From assembly GCA_034189165.1 (NCBI GenBank), contig JAXHVN010000044.1, forward strand, positions 1 through 64,000: a stretch of 64,000 bases of DNA. The letters are read 5' to 3'. Under the pieces are notes generated by a model. That model made no database searches and was not told the DNA's origin. It saw only the letters and a program-made list of their open reading frames with translations. This DNA comes from JAASSS01 sp021767745. GTDB lineage: Bacteria > Pseudomonadota > Gammaproteobacteria > UBA5335. The position numbers and the translations under genes were made by a program. Below are positions 19,385 through 26,605 of the stretch, piece after piece; position 1 is the stretch's first letter; the number at the start of each line of letters is the position of its first letter.

Positions 19385-20338
19385 ATGGCCGGCGATGCGG
19401 CGCTGCCAGCCGGCCGGCAGGAGCTGGTCGATGTGCCGTTCTTCCCGCAGCAGACCGACCAATGTGGGCCGGCGGCCTTGGCCGCGGCCTTGGGCGCTGC
19501 CGGCAAACCGGCCTCGGCACGGGCACTGGCGCAGGAAATCTACCTGCCGGCACGCGGTGGCAGCCTGCAGATCGAGCTGGAGGCCGCGGCCCGGGCACGC
19601 GGGTTGCTCGTCACGCCGCTAGCCCCCTCGCTGGACGCCATCGTCCGGGCGCTCGAGGCCGGCCGGCCGGTACTGGTGCTGCAGAACCTCGGCCTGCCTG
19701 CCCTGCCCACGTGGCACTACGCCGTGGTGGTCGGTTATGACGGCCGCGAGGATGTCCTGATCCTGCGTTCGGGAACCACGCCGCGGCTGCGCACACCGCG
19801 GGAGCGCTTCCTGCGGACCTGGCAATGGGGTGGGCGCTGGGCCCGGGTGATCACGCCGCCGGCCGAGCTGCCGACGATGGTCGACGAGCGTACCGTGCTG
19901 CGGGCGGCCACGGCGTTGGAGGAGTCCGGTCAGCCACGGGCGGCGCTGCTGGCGTTCGAAGCGGCGCGCCAGCGCTGGCCGGCCTCCTCCGTCGCGGCGG
20001 TCGGCCATGGCAACGCTGCGTTTGCGCTCGGCCGGCGCCGCGAGGCGGCACAGGCCTTCGCCGCGGCGCTGCAGCACCGGCCGGATGAGGCGGTCGCGGC
20101 GAACAACCTCGCCTGGCTGCTGGCCGGCGCCGGCTGCGAACCGGCGGCGCGTGCGCTGCTGGCCGCCACGCGGCGCCGGTTGCCGGTTACCGACCCCCGG
20201 CAGCCGGCCCTGGCGCAGACCGAGCGAGAATTGCCGATGAGCGCCTCAGTCTGCCCGTCGGCGCCATTCGGCCTGTCGCTGGAGACGCTGCTGCCGACCG
20301 GGACCCGTCAGCCTGCCGCCTCGCCTCAGGCCACGTAG
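19385..20338 (+). CDS. PA2778 family C39-like cysteine peptidase lipoprotein with TPR repeats
   Basis: 317 residues from the first canonical ATG, but the true protein almost certainly starts earlier. The same frame upstream (19322-19384) encodes RLWPLAGLILLLAGCASLP, a perfect lipobox, with no ATG, GTG or TTG between it and the preceding stop. CTG at 19229 (overlapping the upstream TGA) or 19271 are candidates. The N-terminal domain is C39-like: nucleophile Cys in QTDQCGPAAL and His in PTWHYAVVVGYD. The usual following Asp is replaced by LRSG. The C-terminal half (about 165-285) has TPR-like helices (AAALQHRPDEAVAANNLAWL). It probably works with the PA2779 protein; substrate unknown. Its end overlaps the convergent SSADH gene by 13 bp. 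Confidence 0.85.
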   Translation: MAGDAALPAGRQELVDVPFFPQQTDQCGPAALAAALGAAGKPASARALAQEIYLPARGGSLQIELEAAARARGLLVTPLAPSLDAIVRALEAGRPVLVLQNLGLPALPTWHYAVVVGYDGREDVLILRSGTTPRLRTPRERFLRTWQWGGRWARVITPPAELPTMVDERTVLRAATALEESGQPRAALLAFEAARQRWPASSVAAVGHGNAAFALGRRREAAQAFAAALQHRPDEAVAANNLAWLLAGAGCEPAARALLAATRRRLPVTDPRQPALAQTERELPMSASVCPSAPFGLSLETLLPTGTRQPAASPQAT

Positions 20339-21693
20339 ACCGTCTTGATGTTCACGAATTCGCGAATGCCGAAGTGGCTCAGCTCCCGGCCGTAGCCGGA
20401 GGCCTTGATGCCGCCGAACGGCAGCCGCGGATCGGACTTCACCAGCGCATTCACGAAGCAGGCGCCCGCCTGCAGCCGCCGCTGGGCGATCTGCCGCCCG
20501 CGCGCCACATCGCGCGTGAACACCGCAGCGCCGAGGCCGAAGGGGCTGTCATTGGCGATGCGGATCGCATCCTGCTCGTCCTCGGCGGCGAGGATGGCAC
20601 CCACCGGGCCAAAGATCTCGTCGTCGTAGGCCGGCATGCCCGGGCGGACCCCGGTCAGCACCGTCGGCGGGTACCAGGCACCGAGTTGCGCCGGCACCTC
20701 GCCGCCCAGCACGCAGCGCGCGCCGCCGGCGATGCAGGCCTGCACCTGCCGGTGCACCTCATCGCGCAGGTCGACCCGTGCCATGGGACCGATGTCGGTC
20801 TGCTCGTCGAACGGATCGCCGACCCGATGGGCCTGCATCGCTGCCACGAAGCGCTCCGTGAACGCAGCGAGCACCTCTCGCACCACGATGAAGCGCTTGG
20901 CGGCGATGCAACTCTGCCCGCCGTTGATGAGGCGGCTGGCGGCGCAGGTCTTGGCAGCGGCATCCAGATCCGCATCGGCCAGCACCACGTAGGCATCCGA
21001 GCCACCGAGTTCGAGCACGGTCTTCTTCAGCGCGTCCCCGGCGGCGGCGGCGACGGCACGGCCGGCCGGACCACTGCCGGTCAGCGTTGCCGCCATGACC
21101 TTGGGATGGCGCACGATGGCCTCCACCTGGCTGCCCGAGATCAGCAGCGTCCGGAACAGGTGCTCGGGGCAGCCGGCATCGCGCAGCAGTTGCTCGATGG
21201 CCAGCGCGGTGCCCGGCACGTTGCTGGCGTGCTTGAGCACCCCAGCGTTGCCGGCCATCAGCGCCGGCGCGGCGAAGCGGAATACCTGCCACAGCGGAAA
21301 GTTCCAGGGCATCACCGCCAGCACCACGCCCAGTGGCTCGAACGCGGCATAACTTTCCGATGCATCCGTCTGAATCGGCTCGGGTTTCAGGAAGCGCTCG
21401 GCGTTGTCTGCGTAGTACTCGCAGACCCACGCGCACTTATCCACCTCCGAGCGGCCGCCGGCGAGCGGTTTGCCCATCTCGCGCGCCATCAGCGCTGCCA
21501 GCGCATCGCGCCGTTCGCGCAGCAGCGCTGCGGCACGATTGAGATGTGCCGCGCGGGTGTCGAGGGGCCGCTCCCGCCAGTCGCGAAATGCCGCATCGGC
21601 GGCCTCGACCGCGGCCGCGGCGGCGGCATCGTCCATGGACTCGTAGGTGGCGATCACTTCGCCGGTTGCCGGATTGACGCTCTCGATACTCAT
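20326..21693 (-). CDS. NAD(P)-dependent succinate-semialdehyde dehydrogenase
   Basis: 455 residues, ALDH superfamily, closest in pattern to Sad/GabD-type enzymes that oxidise succinate semialdehyde. The catalytic Cys is in NGGQSCIAAKRF, the general-base Glu in VLELGGSDAYVV, and the cofactor loop in TGSGPAGRAVA. The start ATG 21693 has AGGAG upstream and overlaps the stop of the acetolactate-synthase-like gene (ATGA), so the two are co-translated. The longer frame to 21840 is overrun from the neighbour. Substrate is inferred from family only. Confidence 0.88.
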   Translation of the reverse strand: MSIESVNPATGEVIATYESMDDAAAAAAVEAADAAFRDWRERPLDTRAAHLNRAAALLRERRDALAALMAREMGKPLAGGRSEVDKCAWVCEYYADNAERFLKPEPIQTDASESYAAFEPLGVVLAVMPWNFPLWQVFRFAAPALMAGNAGVLKHASNVPGTALAIEQLLRDAGCPEHLFRTLLISGSQVEAIVRHPKVMAATLTGSGPAGRAVAAAAGDALKKTVLELGGSDAYVVLADADLDAAAKTCAASRLINGGQSCIAAKRFIVVREVLAAFTERFVAAMQAHRVGDPFDEQTDIGPMARVDLRDEVHRQVQACIAGGARCVLGGEVPAQLGAWYPPTVLTGVRPGMPAYDDEIFGPVGAILAAEDEQDAIRIANDSPFGLGAAVFTRDVARGRQIAQRRLQAGACFVNALVKSDPRLPFGGIKASGYGRELSHFGIREFVNIKTVYVA

Positions 21694-23363
21694 CACTTCT
21701 CCTGCGCTGGCTGCCCGGGATCCTGCATGAGGTGCTGGACCGCCAGGCGCAGGTCCTCGTTCAGCAGCGCGTTGTCGGTGTAGTCGATGGGGCAGTCGAT
21801 CAGCACGACCCCGGGGGTCGCGAAGGCCTCGCGCAGGCACGCCGCGAGCCCCTGCTCGGGCGTCACTCGCAGCCCGGTCGCCCCGTAGGCCCGGGCATAG
21901 GCAACGAAATCGGGATTGCCGAACCGCATCGCGAAGTCCTCGAATCCCTCGGCGGCCTGTTTCCAGCGGATGAAGCCGTAGGCATCGTCGCGCAGCAGCA
22001 GTATCTTGACCTCCAGCGCCAGGCGCACGGCGGTTTCCAGGTCCTGGCTGTTCATCAGGAAGCCACCATCACCGACCACCGCCAGCGCCCGTCGTGCCGG
22101 CTCGAGCAGTGCGGCCGTCATCGCCCCGGCCAGACCTGCGCCCATCGTCGCCAGCGCGTTGTCCAGCAGCACGGTGTTCTCGGCATAGGCGCGGTACAGA
22201 CGGGCGAACCAGATCTTGTAGATGCCGTTGTCCAGGCTGACGAAATCTTCCTCGCCCAGGCACGCACGCACCTCCCGCACCACCTGTCGCGGCCCCGGCG
22301 GGAAGCCGGCCGGGCATGGCGAGTCGAACAGCGCCTCGGCGATATGCCGGCGCAGTGCCACCATGGCGGGATGCGACGCCCGCGCCGCCAGCCGCTCGCG
22401 CAGGGCCCAGAGGCTGTAGGAGATGTCGCCGACCAGCTCCGCCGTCGGGTTGTAGAACTCGTCCGGTTCGGCTGGTTCGAAATCCAGGTGCAGGATCTGC
22501 TTGCGTCGGTGCTCGTTCCAGACGAAGGGCGGGTATTCGACGATGTCATAGCCGACCGTGATGATCAGGTCGGCATGATCGACCGCCGCGTGCACGTAGT
22601 CCCGCTTGTGGATGCCGAGGCAGAACAGGCTCTGCGGATGGCTGTCCGGCAGCACGCCCTTGCCCATCTGCGTGCTGACTGCGTAGATCCCGGTGTGCTC
22701 GACGAAGGCCCGCAGCTGCTTGCTGATCCGCTTGCGGTTGGCGCCGGCGGAGATCAGCAGCAGCGGGCAGCGCGCCTGCCCGATCAGGGCCGCCGCCGCG
22801 GCGATGGCCTTGCCGTCCGGCACGGGCCGGCGGACCCGCACACGCGAGTGCGGTGGCGTCTCCGGCAGGCTGTCACCGGCGACATCCTCGGGCAACTCCA
22901 GATGCACCGCGCCCGGCCGCTCCTGCTCGGCCACCTTGAAGGCGTGGCGTACGTCACGCGGGATGGTATGGGCCGCATGGATCGCGGTGTTCCACTTCAC
23001 CAGCGGCCGAAAGGTGCCGACCACGTCCACCAGCTGGAACTTCGCCTGCCAGTTGTCGCGGATCGCTTTCTGGCCGGTGATCGCCACCAGCGGCATGCCG
23101 CCGAGCTGGGCATGGGCGATGCCGGTGAGCAGATTGGTGGCGCCGGGGCCGAGCGTCGCCAGGCACACGCCTGCCCGGCCGGTGAGCCGCCCGTAGGCAG
23201 CGGCCATGAAGGCCGCGTGCTGTTCGTGGCGGGTCACGATCAGCCGGATGCGGCTGGTGCGCAGCGAGTCGATGAGATCGAGGTTCTCCTCGCCCGGCAC
23301 GCCGAAGATGAACTCGACACCCTCCTCTTCCAGGCAGGCGACGAACAGATCGGAAGCTTTCAT
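21693..23363 (-). CDS. Acetolactate-synthase-like TPP enzyme (large subunit family)
   Basis: 556 residues with three TPP-enzyme domains. The activating Glu is in VTRHEQHAAFMA, the GDG motif in VVGDGGFLMNS, and the distal cofactor site reads LLRDDAYG where Asn is commoner. No ilvH-type small subunit follows. Coupling to an aldehyde dehydrogenase suggests a decarboxylase/carboligase feeding it an aldehyde rather than branched-chain synthesis; this is inference. The start MKASDLFVACLEEEG has only a weak ribosome site; longer frames run into the tRNA-Leu. Confidence 0.8.
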   Translation of the reverse strand: MKASDLFVACLEEEGVEFIFGVPGEENLDLIDSLRTSRIRLIVTRHEQHAAFMAAAYGRLTGRAGVCLATLGPGATNLLTGIAHAQLGGMPLVAITGQKAIRDNWQAKFQLVDVVGTFRPLVKWNTAIHAAHTIPRDVRHAFKVAEQERPGAVHLELPEDVAGDSLPETPPHSRVRVRRPVPDGKAIAAAAALIGQARCPLLLISAGANRKRISKQLRAFVEHTGIYAVSTQMGKGVLPDSHPQSLFCLGIHKRDYVHAAVDHADLIITVGYDIVEYPPFVWNEHRRKQILHLDFEPAEPDEFYNPTAELVGDISYSLWALRERLAARASHPAMVALRRHIAEALFDSPCPAGFPPGPRQVVREVRACLGEEDFVSLDNGIYKIWFARLYRAYAENTVLLDNALATMGAGLAGAMTAALLEPARRALAVVGDGGFLMNSQDLETAVRLALEVKILLLRDDAYGFIRWKQAAEGFEDFAMRFGNPDFVAYARAYGATGLRVTPEQGLAACLREAFATPGVVLIDCPIDYTDNALLNEDLRLAVQHLMQDPGQPAQEK

Positions 23364-23430
23364 CGGGAAACGTCCGGCGGGCGGTCCACTCTGACCGGGA
23401 TCGCGGGGGCCGAGTTCCCTGCTGGCGGGA

Positions 23431-23517
23431 TGGTGCCCGGGGCCGGAATCGAACCGGCACGGCCGCAAGGCCGAGGGATTTTAAGTCCCTTGCGTCTACC
23501 TGTTTCGCCACCCGGGC
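23431..23517 (-). tRNA. tRNA-Leu (TAA)
   Basis: 87 nt with encoded CCA. Acceptor GCCCGGG pairs with CCCGGGC; anticodon loop CTTAAAA gives UAA; a long variable arm (class II) and TTCGATTC T-loop are present. Decodes UUA/UUG. Confidence 0.96.
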
Positions 23518-23578
23518 AGCGCGGGCGCGCCTATTGTAGCCTGAGGGTCCCCCGGCCCTGGTGAGCGAAGCTGGCACC

Positions 23579-24052
23579 ATGAGCGCACCGAACACGCCCG
23601 ATCAGCCGATGACGGCCGAACTGCTGGCCGCCTATCTCGCTACCGGCTATCGACTGACGCTGCCCGGACCGGACGGCGCAACCCTGGCGCTGCGCGTCGG
23701 TCGACGCCACCCGGGGCTCGATCGCTGGCTCGTCCGCCACCATCCCGGCGTGAGCGACTGGACCTGGCTCACAGCGGTCAACCCGCGCTCGCGCCCGCTC
23801 GGGCGTGCCGCGAACCTGCAGCGGCTGACCGACCTGGTGGCGGCCCTCGCCGCGGCGGGCTTCGACTGCTGTCCCGGCCTGGCGCGTGATCCCACCGGTC
23901 GCTGGCCGGACGAGGCCAGCGTCTTCGTGCCGGGCATGAAGGCCGCCACCGGCTGCGACTGGGGCCGGCGGTTCGAGCAGCACGCGATCCTGGCAGGCGC
24001 GATCGGCCGGGCGGCGCGCCTGTGGCTGTGCGGGCCACCCGCGCCTGCCTGA
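23579..24052 (+). CDS. DUF3293 domain protein
   Basis: 157 residues matching DUF3293: AAYLATGYRL near the N-terminus, TAVNPRSRPL, then N-L-L spacing, WPDEASVFVPGM, and RFEQHAILAG at the end. Small cytoplasmic protein of unknown function. ATG 23579 was preferred over GTG 23561; ribosome sites are weak for both. It is divergent from tRNA-Leu and 63 nt before ispG. Confidence 0.85.
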   Translation: MSAPNTPDQPMTAELLAAYLATGYRLTLPGPDGATLALRVGRRHPGLDRWLVRHHPGVSDWTWLTAVNPRSRPLGRAANLQRLTDLVAALAAAGFDCCPGLARDPTGRWPDEASVFVPGMKAATGCDWGRRFEQHAILAGAIGRAARLWLCGPPAPA

Positions 24053-24115
24053 GCGCCACCGCAAGCCGGCCCGCGCTGCCTTACAATGGGGCAGACGCCC
24101 GTTCGAGGTTCGCGC

Positions 24116-25429
24116 ATGTCCGCACCGATCCCCTCCCCCGTACTCGCCCCGGCGAGCGCACAGGCACTGCAGGCGCCCGGCGGCCAGCCGGGGCCGGCCG
24201 CCCGCCGGCGCAGCGTGCCCGTGCGCATCGGCCCGGTGACGGTCGGCGGCGAGGCGCCGGTCGTGGTGCAGTCGATGACCAACACCGACACTGCCGATGT
24301 CGCGGCGACGGTGCGGCAGGTGGAGGCGCTGGCGCGGGCGGGCTCTGAGGTGGTGCGGATCACGGTGAACTCGATGGAGGCCGCCGCGGCAGTGCCGCGG
24401 ATCCGTGAGCGCCTCGATGCGCTCGGGCTCGCCACGCCGCTGGTCGGCGACTTCCACTTCAATGGCCACAAGCTGCTGGGCGCCCACCCCGCCTGCGGCG
24501 AGGCGCTGGGCAAGTTCCGCATCAATCCTGGCAACGTCGGCAAGGGCGCGCGGCGCGATGCCCAGTTCGCAGAGATGATCGAGCACGCCTGCCGCTGGGG
24601 CAGGCCGGTGCGCATCGGCGTGAACTGGGGCAGCCTCGATCAGGATCTGCTGGCGCGGATGATGGACGAGAACGCCGCCGCTGCGCTGCCACTGGCCCCC
24701 GAGCCGCTGATGCATCAGGCGCTGATCCGCTCGGCGCTGGAGAGCGCGGCCCGGGCCGAGGCGCTCGGCCTGCCGCACGACGCGATCCTGCTCTCCTGCA
24801 AGATGAGCGGTGTGCAGGATCTGATCGCCGTCTACCGCGACCTGGCCCGGCGCTGCGACTATCCCCTGCACCTCGGCCTGACCGAGGCCGGCATGGGCAC
24901 CAAGGGCATCGTCGCCTCCACCGCCGCGCTGGCCGTGCTGCTGCAAGAGGGGATCGGCGACACGATTCGCATTTCGTTGACGCCCCAGCCGGGGGAGCCG
25001 CGCACCCGCGAGGTCGAGGTGGCGCAGGAGATCCTGCAGAGCATGGGACTGCGCGCCTTCACGCCGGCGGTGGTTGCCTGCCCTGGTTGTGGCCGCACTA
25101 CCAGCACGTTCTTTCAGGAACTTGCGCGCGATATCGATAATCACCTGAAGGCGCAGATGCCGCGCTGGCGCGAGCGCTATCCCGGTGCGGAGACACTGCG
25201 CGTGGCGGTGATGGGCTGCGTGGTCAACGGGCCTGGAGAAAGCCGGCAGGCCGATATCGGCATTTCTCTGCCCGGTACCGGCGAGCGGCCGGTGGCGCCG
25301 GTATACGTGGACGGCGAGAAGACCGTCACGCTGAAGGGCGAGACCATCGCCGCCGACTTCACCCGGTTGGTCGACGACTACGTGGCCGCCCGCTTCGGCC
25401 GCACCACCGCGCCGGCGGACACGGACTAG
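24116..25429 (+). CDS. ispG: 4-hydroxy-3-methylbut-2-enyl-diphosphate synthase IspG
   Basis: 437 residues, longer than E. coli IspG (372) because of an N-terminal Pro/Ala-rich extension and an internal insertion. It converts MEcPP to HMBPP in the MEP isoprenoid pathway. The [4Fe-4S] ligands are in CPGCGRT and MGCVVNGPGES (three Cys and the Glu). ATG 24116 has GAGG at 8 nt; a TACAAT at 24082-24087 would place the transcript start ~20 nt upstream. It ends on a CTAG shared with the convergent fructosamine kinase gene. Confidence 0.96.
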   Translation: MSAPIPSPVLAPASAQALQAPGGQPGPAARRRSVPVRIGPVTVGGEAPVVVQSMTNTDTADVAATVRQVEALARAGSEVVRITVNSMEAAAAVPRIRERLDALGLATPLVGDFHFNGHKLLGAHPACGEALGKFRINPGNVGKGARRDAQFAEMIEHACRWGRPVRIGVNWGSLDQDLLARMMDENAAAALPLAPEPLMHQALIRSALESAARAEALGLPHDAILLSCKMSGVQDLIAVYRDLARRCDYPLHLGLTEAGMGTKGIVASTAALAVLLQEGIGDTIRISLTPQPGEPRTREVEVAQEILQSMGLRAFTPAVVACPGCGRTTSTFFQELARDIDNHLKAQMPRWRERYPGAETLRVAVMGCVVNGPGESRQADIGISLPGTGERPVAPVYVDGEKTVTLKGETIAADFTRLVDDYVAARFGRTTAPADTD

Positions 25430-26349
25430 GCGTCCCCGCCCAGCGCCCGCTCGATGGCCGACCGTGCCTGCCGGCCGTAGCCGGCGCCGAACAGCAGATA
25501 GTGATTCAGCAGATGGTAGCTCTGATAGAGCGCCCGTCGCCGCTCGTGTCCCGGTGGTAACGGCCAGCGCGCCTCGTAGGCCGCCAGCACGGCCTCAAGA
25601 CCGCCGAACAGCGCCATCATCGCCAGATCCGACTCCCGGTCGCCGGCATGGACGGCAGGATCGAACAGCGTCGCCCGCCCCTGCGCGTCCAGCGCCACGT
25701 TGCCCCGCCACAGATCGCCGTGCAGCAGCGAGGCCGGCGGGTGGTGGCCGGCCAGCAGTCTTGGCAAGGCCGCCAGCAACCGCTGCCCGGCCGCATCAAG
25801 GGCCGCATCGCGCCCTGCCAGCCGCCCCAGCAAGGGCGCCAGGCGACGCGCCGCGAAGAACGCGCCCCAGTCGGCCCACCAGCCGTTGAGTTGCGGCGTC
25901 GGGCCGATGAAGTTGTCCCGCCGCCAGCCATAGGCCGGCCAGATGCGCCGGTGCAGCGAGATCAGCGCAGCGGCGAGCGTCGGCGCGTCAGCCTCCGCCG
26001 GCGGCCGCATGGCCACGTGTTCCAGCAGCAGGAAGGCGGTGGCATCGTCGGATCCCGAGCCGAGCACGCGCGGCAGGCGCAGCACAGGGCAGCTCGCCAG
26101 CGCCGTCAGTCCATCGGCCTCGGCACTGCCCATGGCCGCGGCCTGGGCAGGCGCGAGCGGCCCGATGAGCTTGAGAAAGAACTGCCGATGGTGCGGGTCC
26201 GTCAGCCGCCAGGCACGGCCGGTGTCCCCGCCGCCGAGCGGCTGTGCCCTTACCTGCCCGGCGGCGCCCGCTGCCGCGAGCGTGTCCTCGAGTCGGTGGC
26301 GCAGCGTTTCGCCGCAGCCATGGAGGGCAACGATCGTGGGCCTGTTCAT
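25426..26349 (-). CDS. Fructosamine kinase family protein
   Basis: 307 residues, protein-kinase-like fold. LLHGDLWRGNVALD is the catalytic loop and LFDPAVHAGDRESDLAM the metal-binding loop, both characteristic of FN3K-related kinases that phosphorylate ketoamines on glycated proteins. FLKLIGPL carries the ATP lysine. A Fur box lies ~73 bp upstream and could serve this gene or the micro-ORF on the other strand. Confidence 0.9.
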   Translation of the reverse strand: MNRPTIVALHGCGETLRHRLEDTLAAAGAAGQVRAQPLGGGDTGRAWRLTDPHHRQFFLKLIGPLAPAQAAAMGSAEADGLTALASCPVLRLPRVLGSGSDDATAFLLLEHVAMRPPAEADAPTLAAALISLHRRIWPAYGWRRDNFIGPTPQLNGWWADWGAFFAARRLAPLLGRLAGRDAALDAAGQRLLAALPRLLAGHHPPASLLHGDLWRGNVALDAQGRATLFDPAVHAGDRESDLAMMALFGGLEAVLAAYEARWPLPPGHERRRALYQSYHLLNHYLLFGAGYGRQARSAIERALGGDA

Positions 26350-26419
26350 CGAGCCCGCCCACCACGCCTCGGCTGGCCCCGACGCGTCGAGGGTTGACGG
26401 ATATTCCCGCTCGTGATGT

Positions 26420-26440
26420 AAATGAGAATCGTTCTCATAT
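26420..26440. promoter_or_regulatory. Fur box
   Basis: ATGAGAA-TCG-TTCTCAT (26422-26438) is a perfect inverted repeat matching the gammaproteobacterial Fur site (13 of 16 core positions). It lies between the fructosamine kinase gene and a 24-codon ORF and shares AATGAGAATCGTT with the box upstream of bfd. Confidence 0.8.
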
Positions 26441-26454
26441 GTGGCGGAATCGTG

Positions 26455-26529
26455 ATGCTGATGCTATGGATGCTGGCGATCTCCATCGTGGCGGTCCTGC
26501 TGCTGCACATCCCCTCGCCCCGGCCGTAA
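26455..26529 (+). CDS. Putative 24-residue hydrophobic micro-protein
   Basis: The ORF begins ATG 26455 (GTG 26452 immediately precedes in frame) and ends TAA 26529. The product MLMLWMLAISIVAVLLLHIP plus SPRP is one membrane-length helix with a basic C-terminal tail. GGCGGAA lies ~6 nt upstream. It starts 17 bp after the Fur box, so iron-starvation induction is likely if real. No family is known to me. Alternatively this interval is merely the ppk1 leader or a small RNA. Confidence 0.45.
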   Translation: MLMLWMLAISIVAVLLLHIPSPRP

Positions 26530-26533
26530 CTCG

Positions 26534-26563
26534 GTGCCGGGTCACCGCGGCGTCACCCGGCGC
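26534..26563 (+). terminator. Hairpin after the micro-ORF, possible terminator
   Basis: GCCGGGT/ACCCGGC (7 bp, extendable to 9 with one G-T pair) with a 12-nt loop lies 5 nt after the micro-ORF stop and 43 nt before ppk1. It has no T-run. Confidence 0.35.
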
Positions 26564-26605
26564 TGCTAGCATGAAGCGCTTTGCCACGGACCGCGAACGC
26601 CAGCT

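Noticed and set aside
23431..23517. tRNA genes as phage or island insertion sites
   Set aside because: No integrase, no direct repeats of tRNA 3' ends, and flanking genes are housekeeping or in conserved order at all five tRNAs.
21732..23564. 610-codon plus-strand frame opposite the acetolactate-synthase-like gene
   Set aside because: Shadow frame that also runs through the tRNA-Leu.
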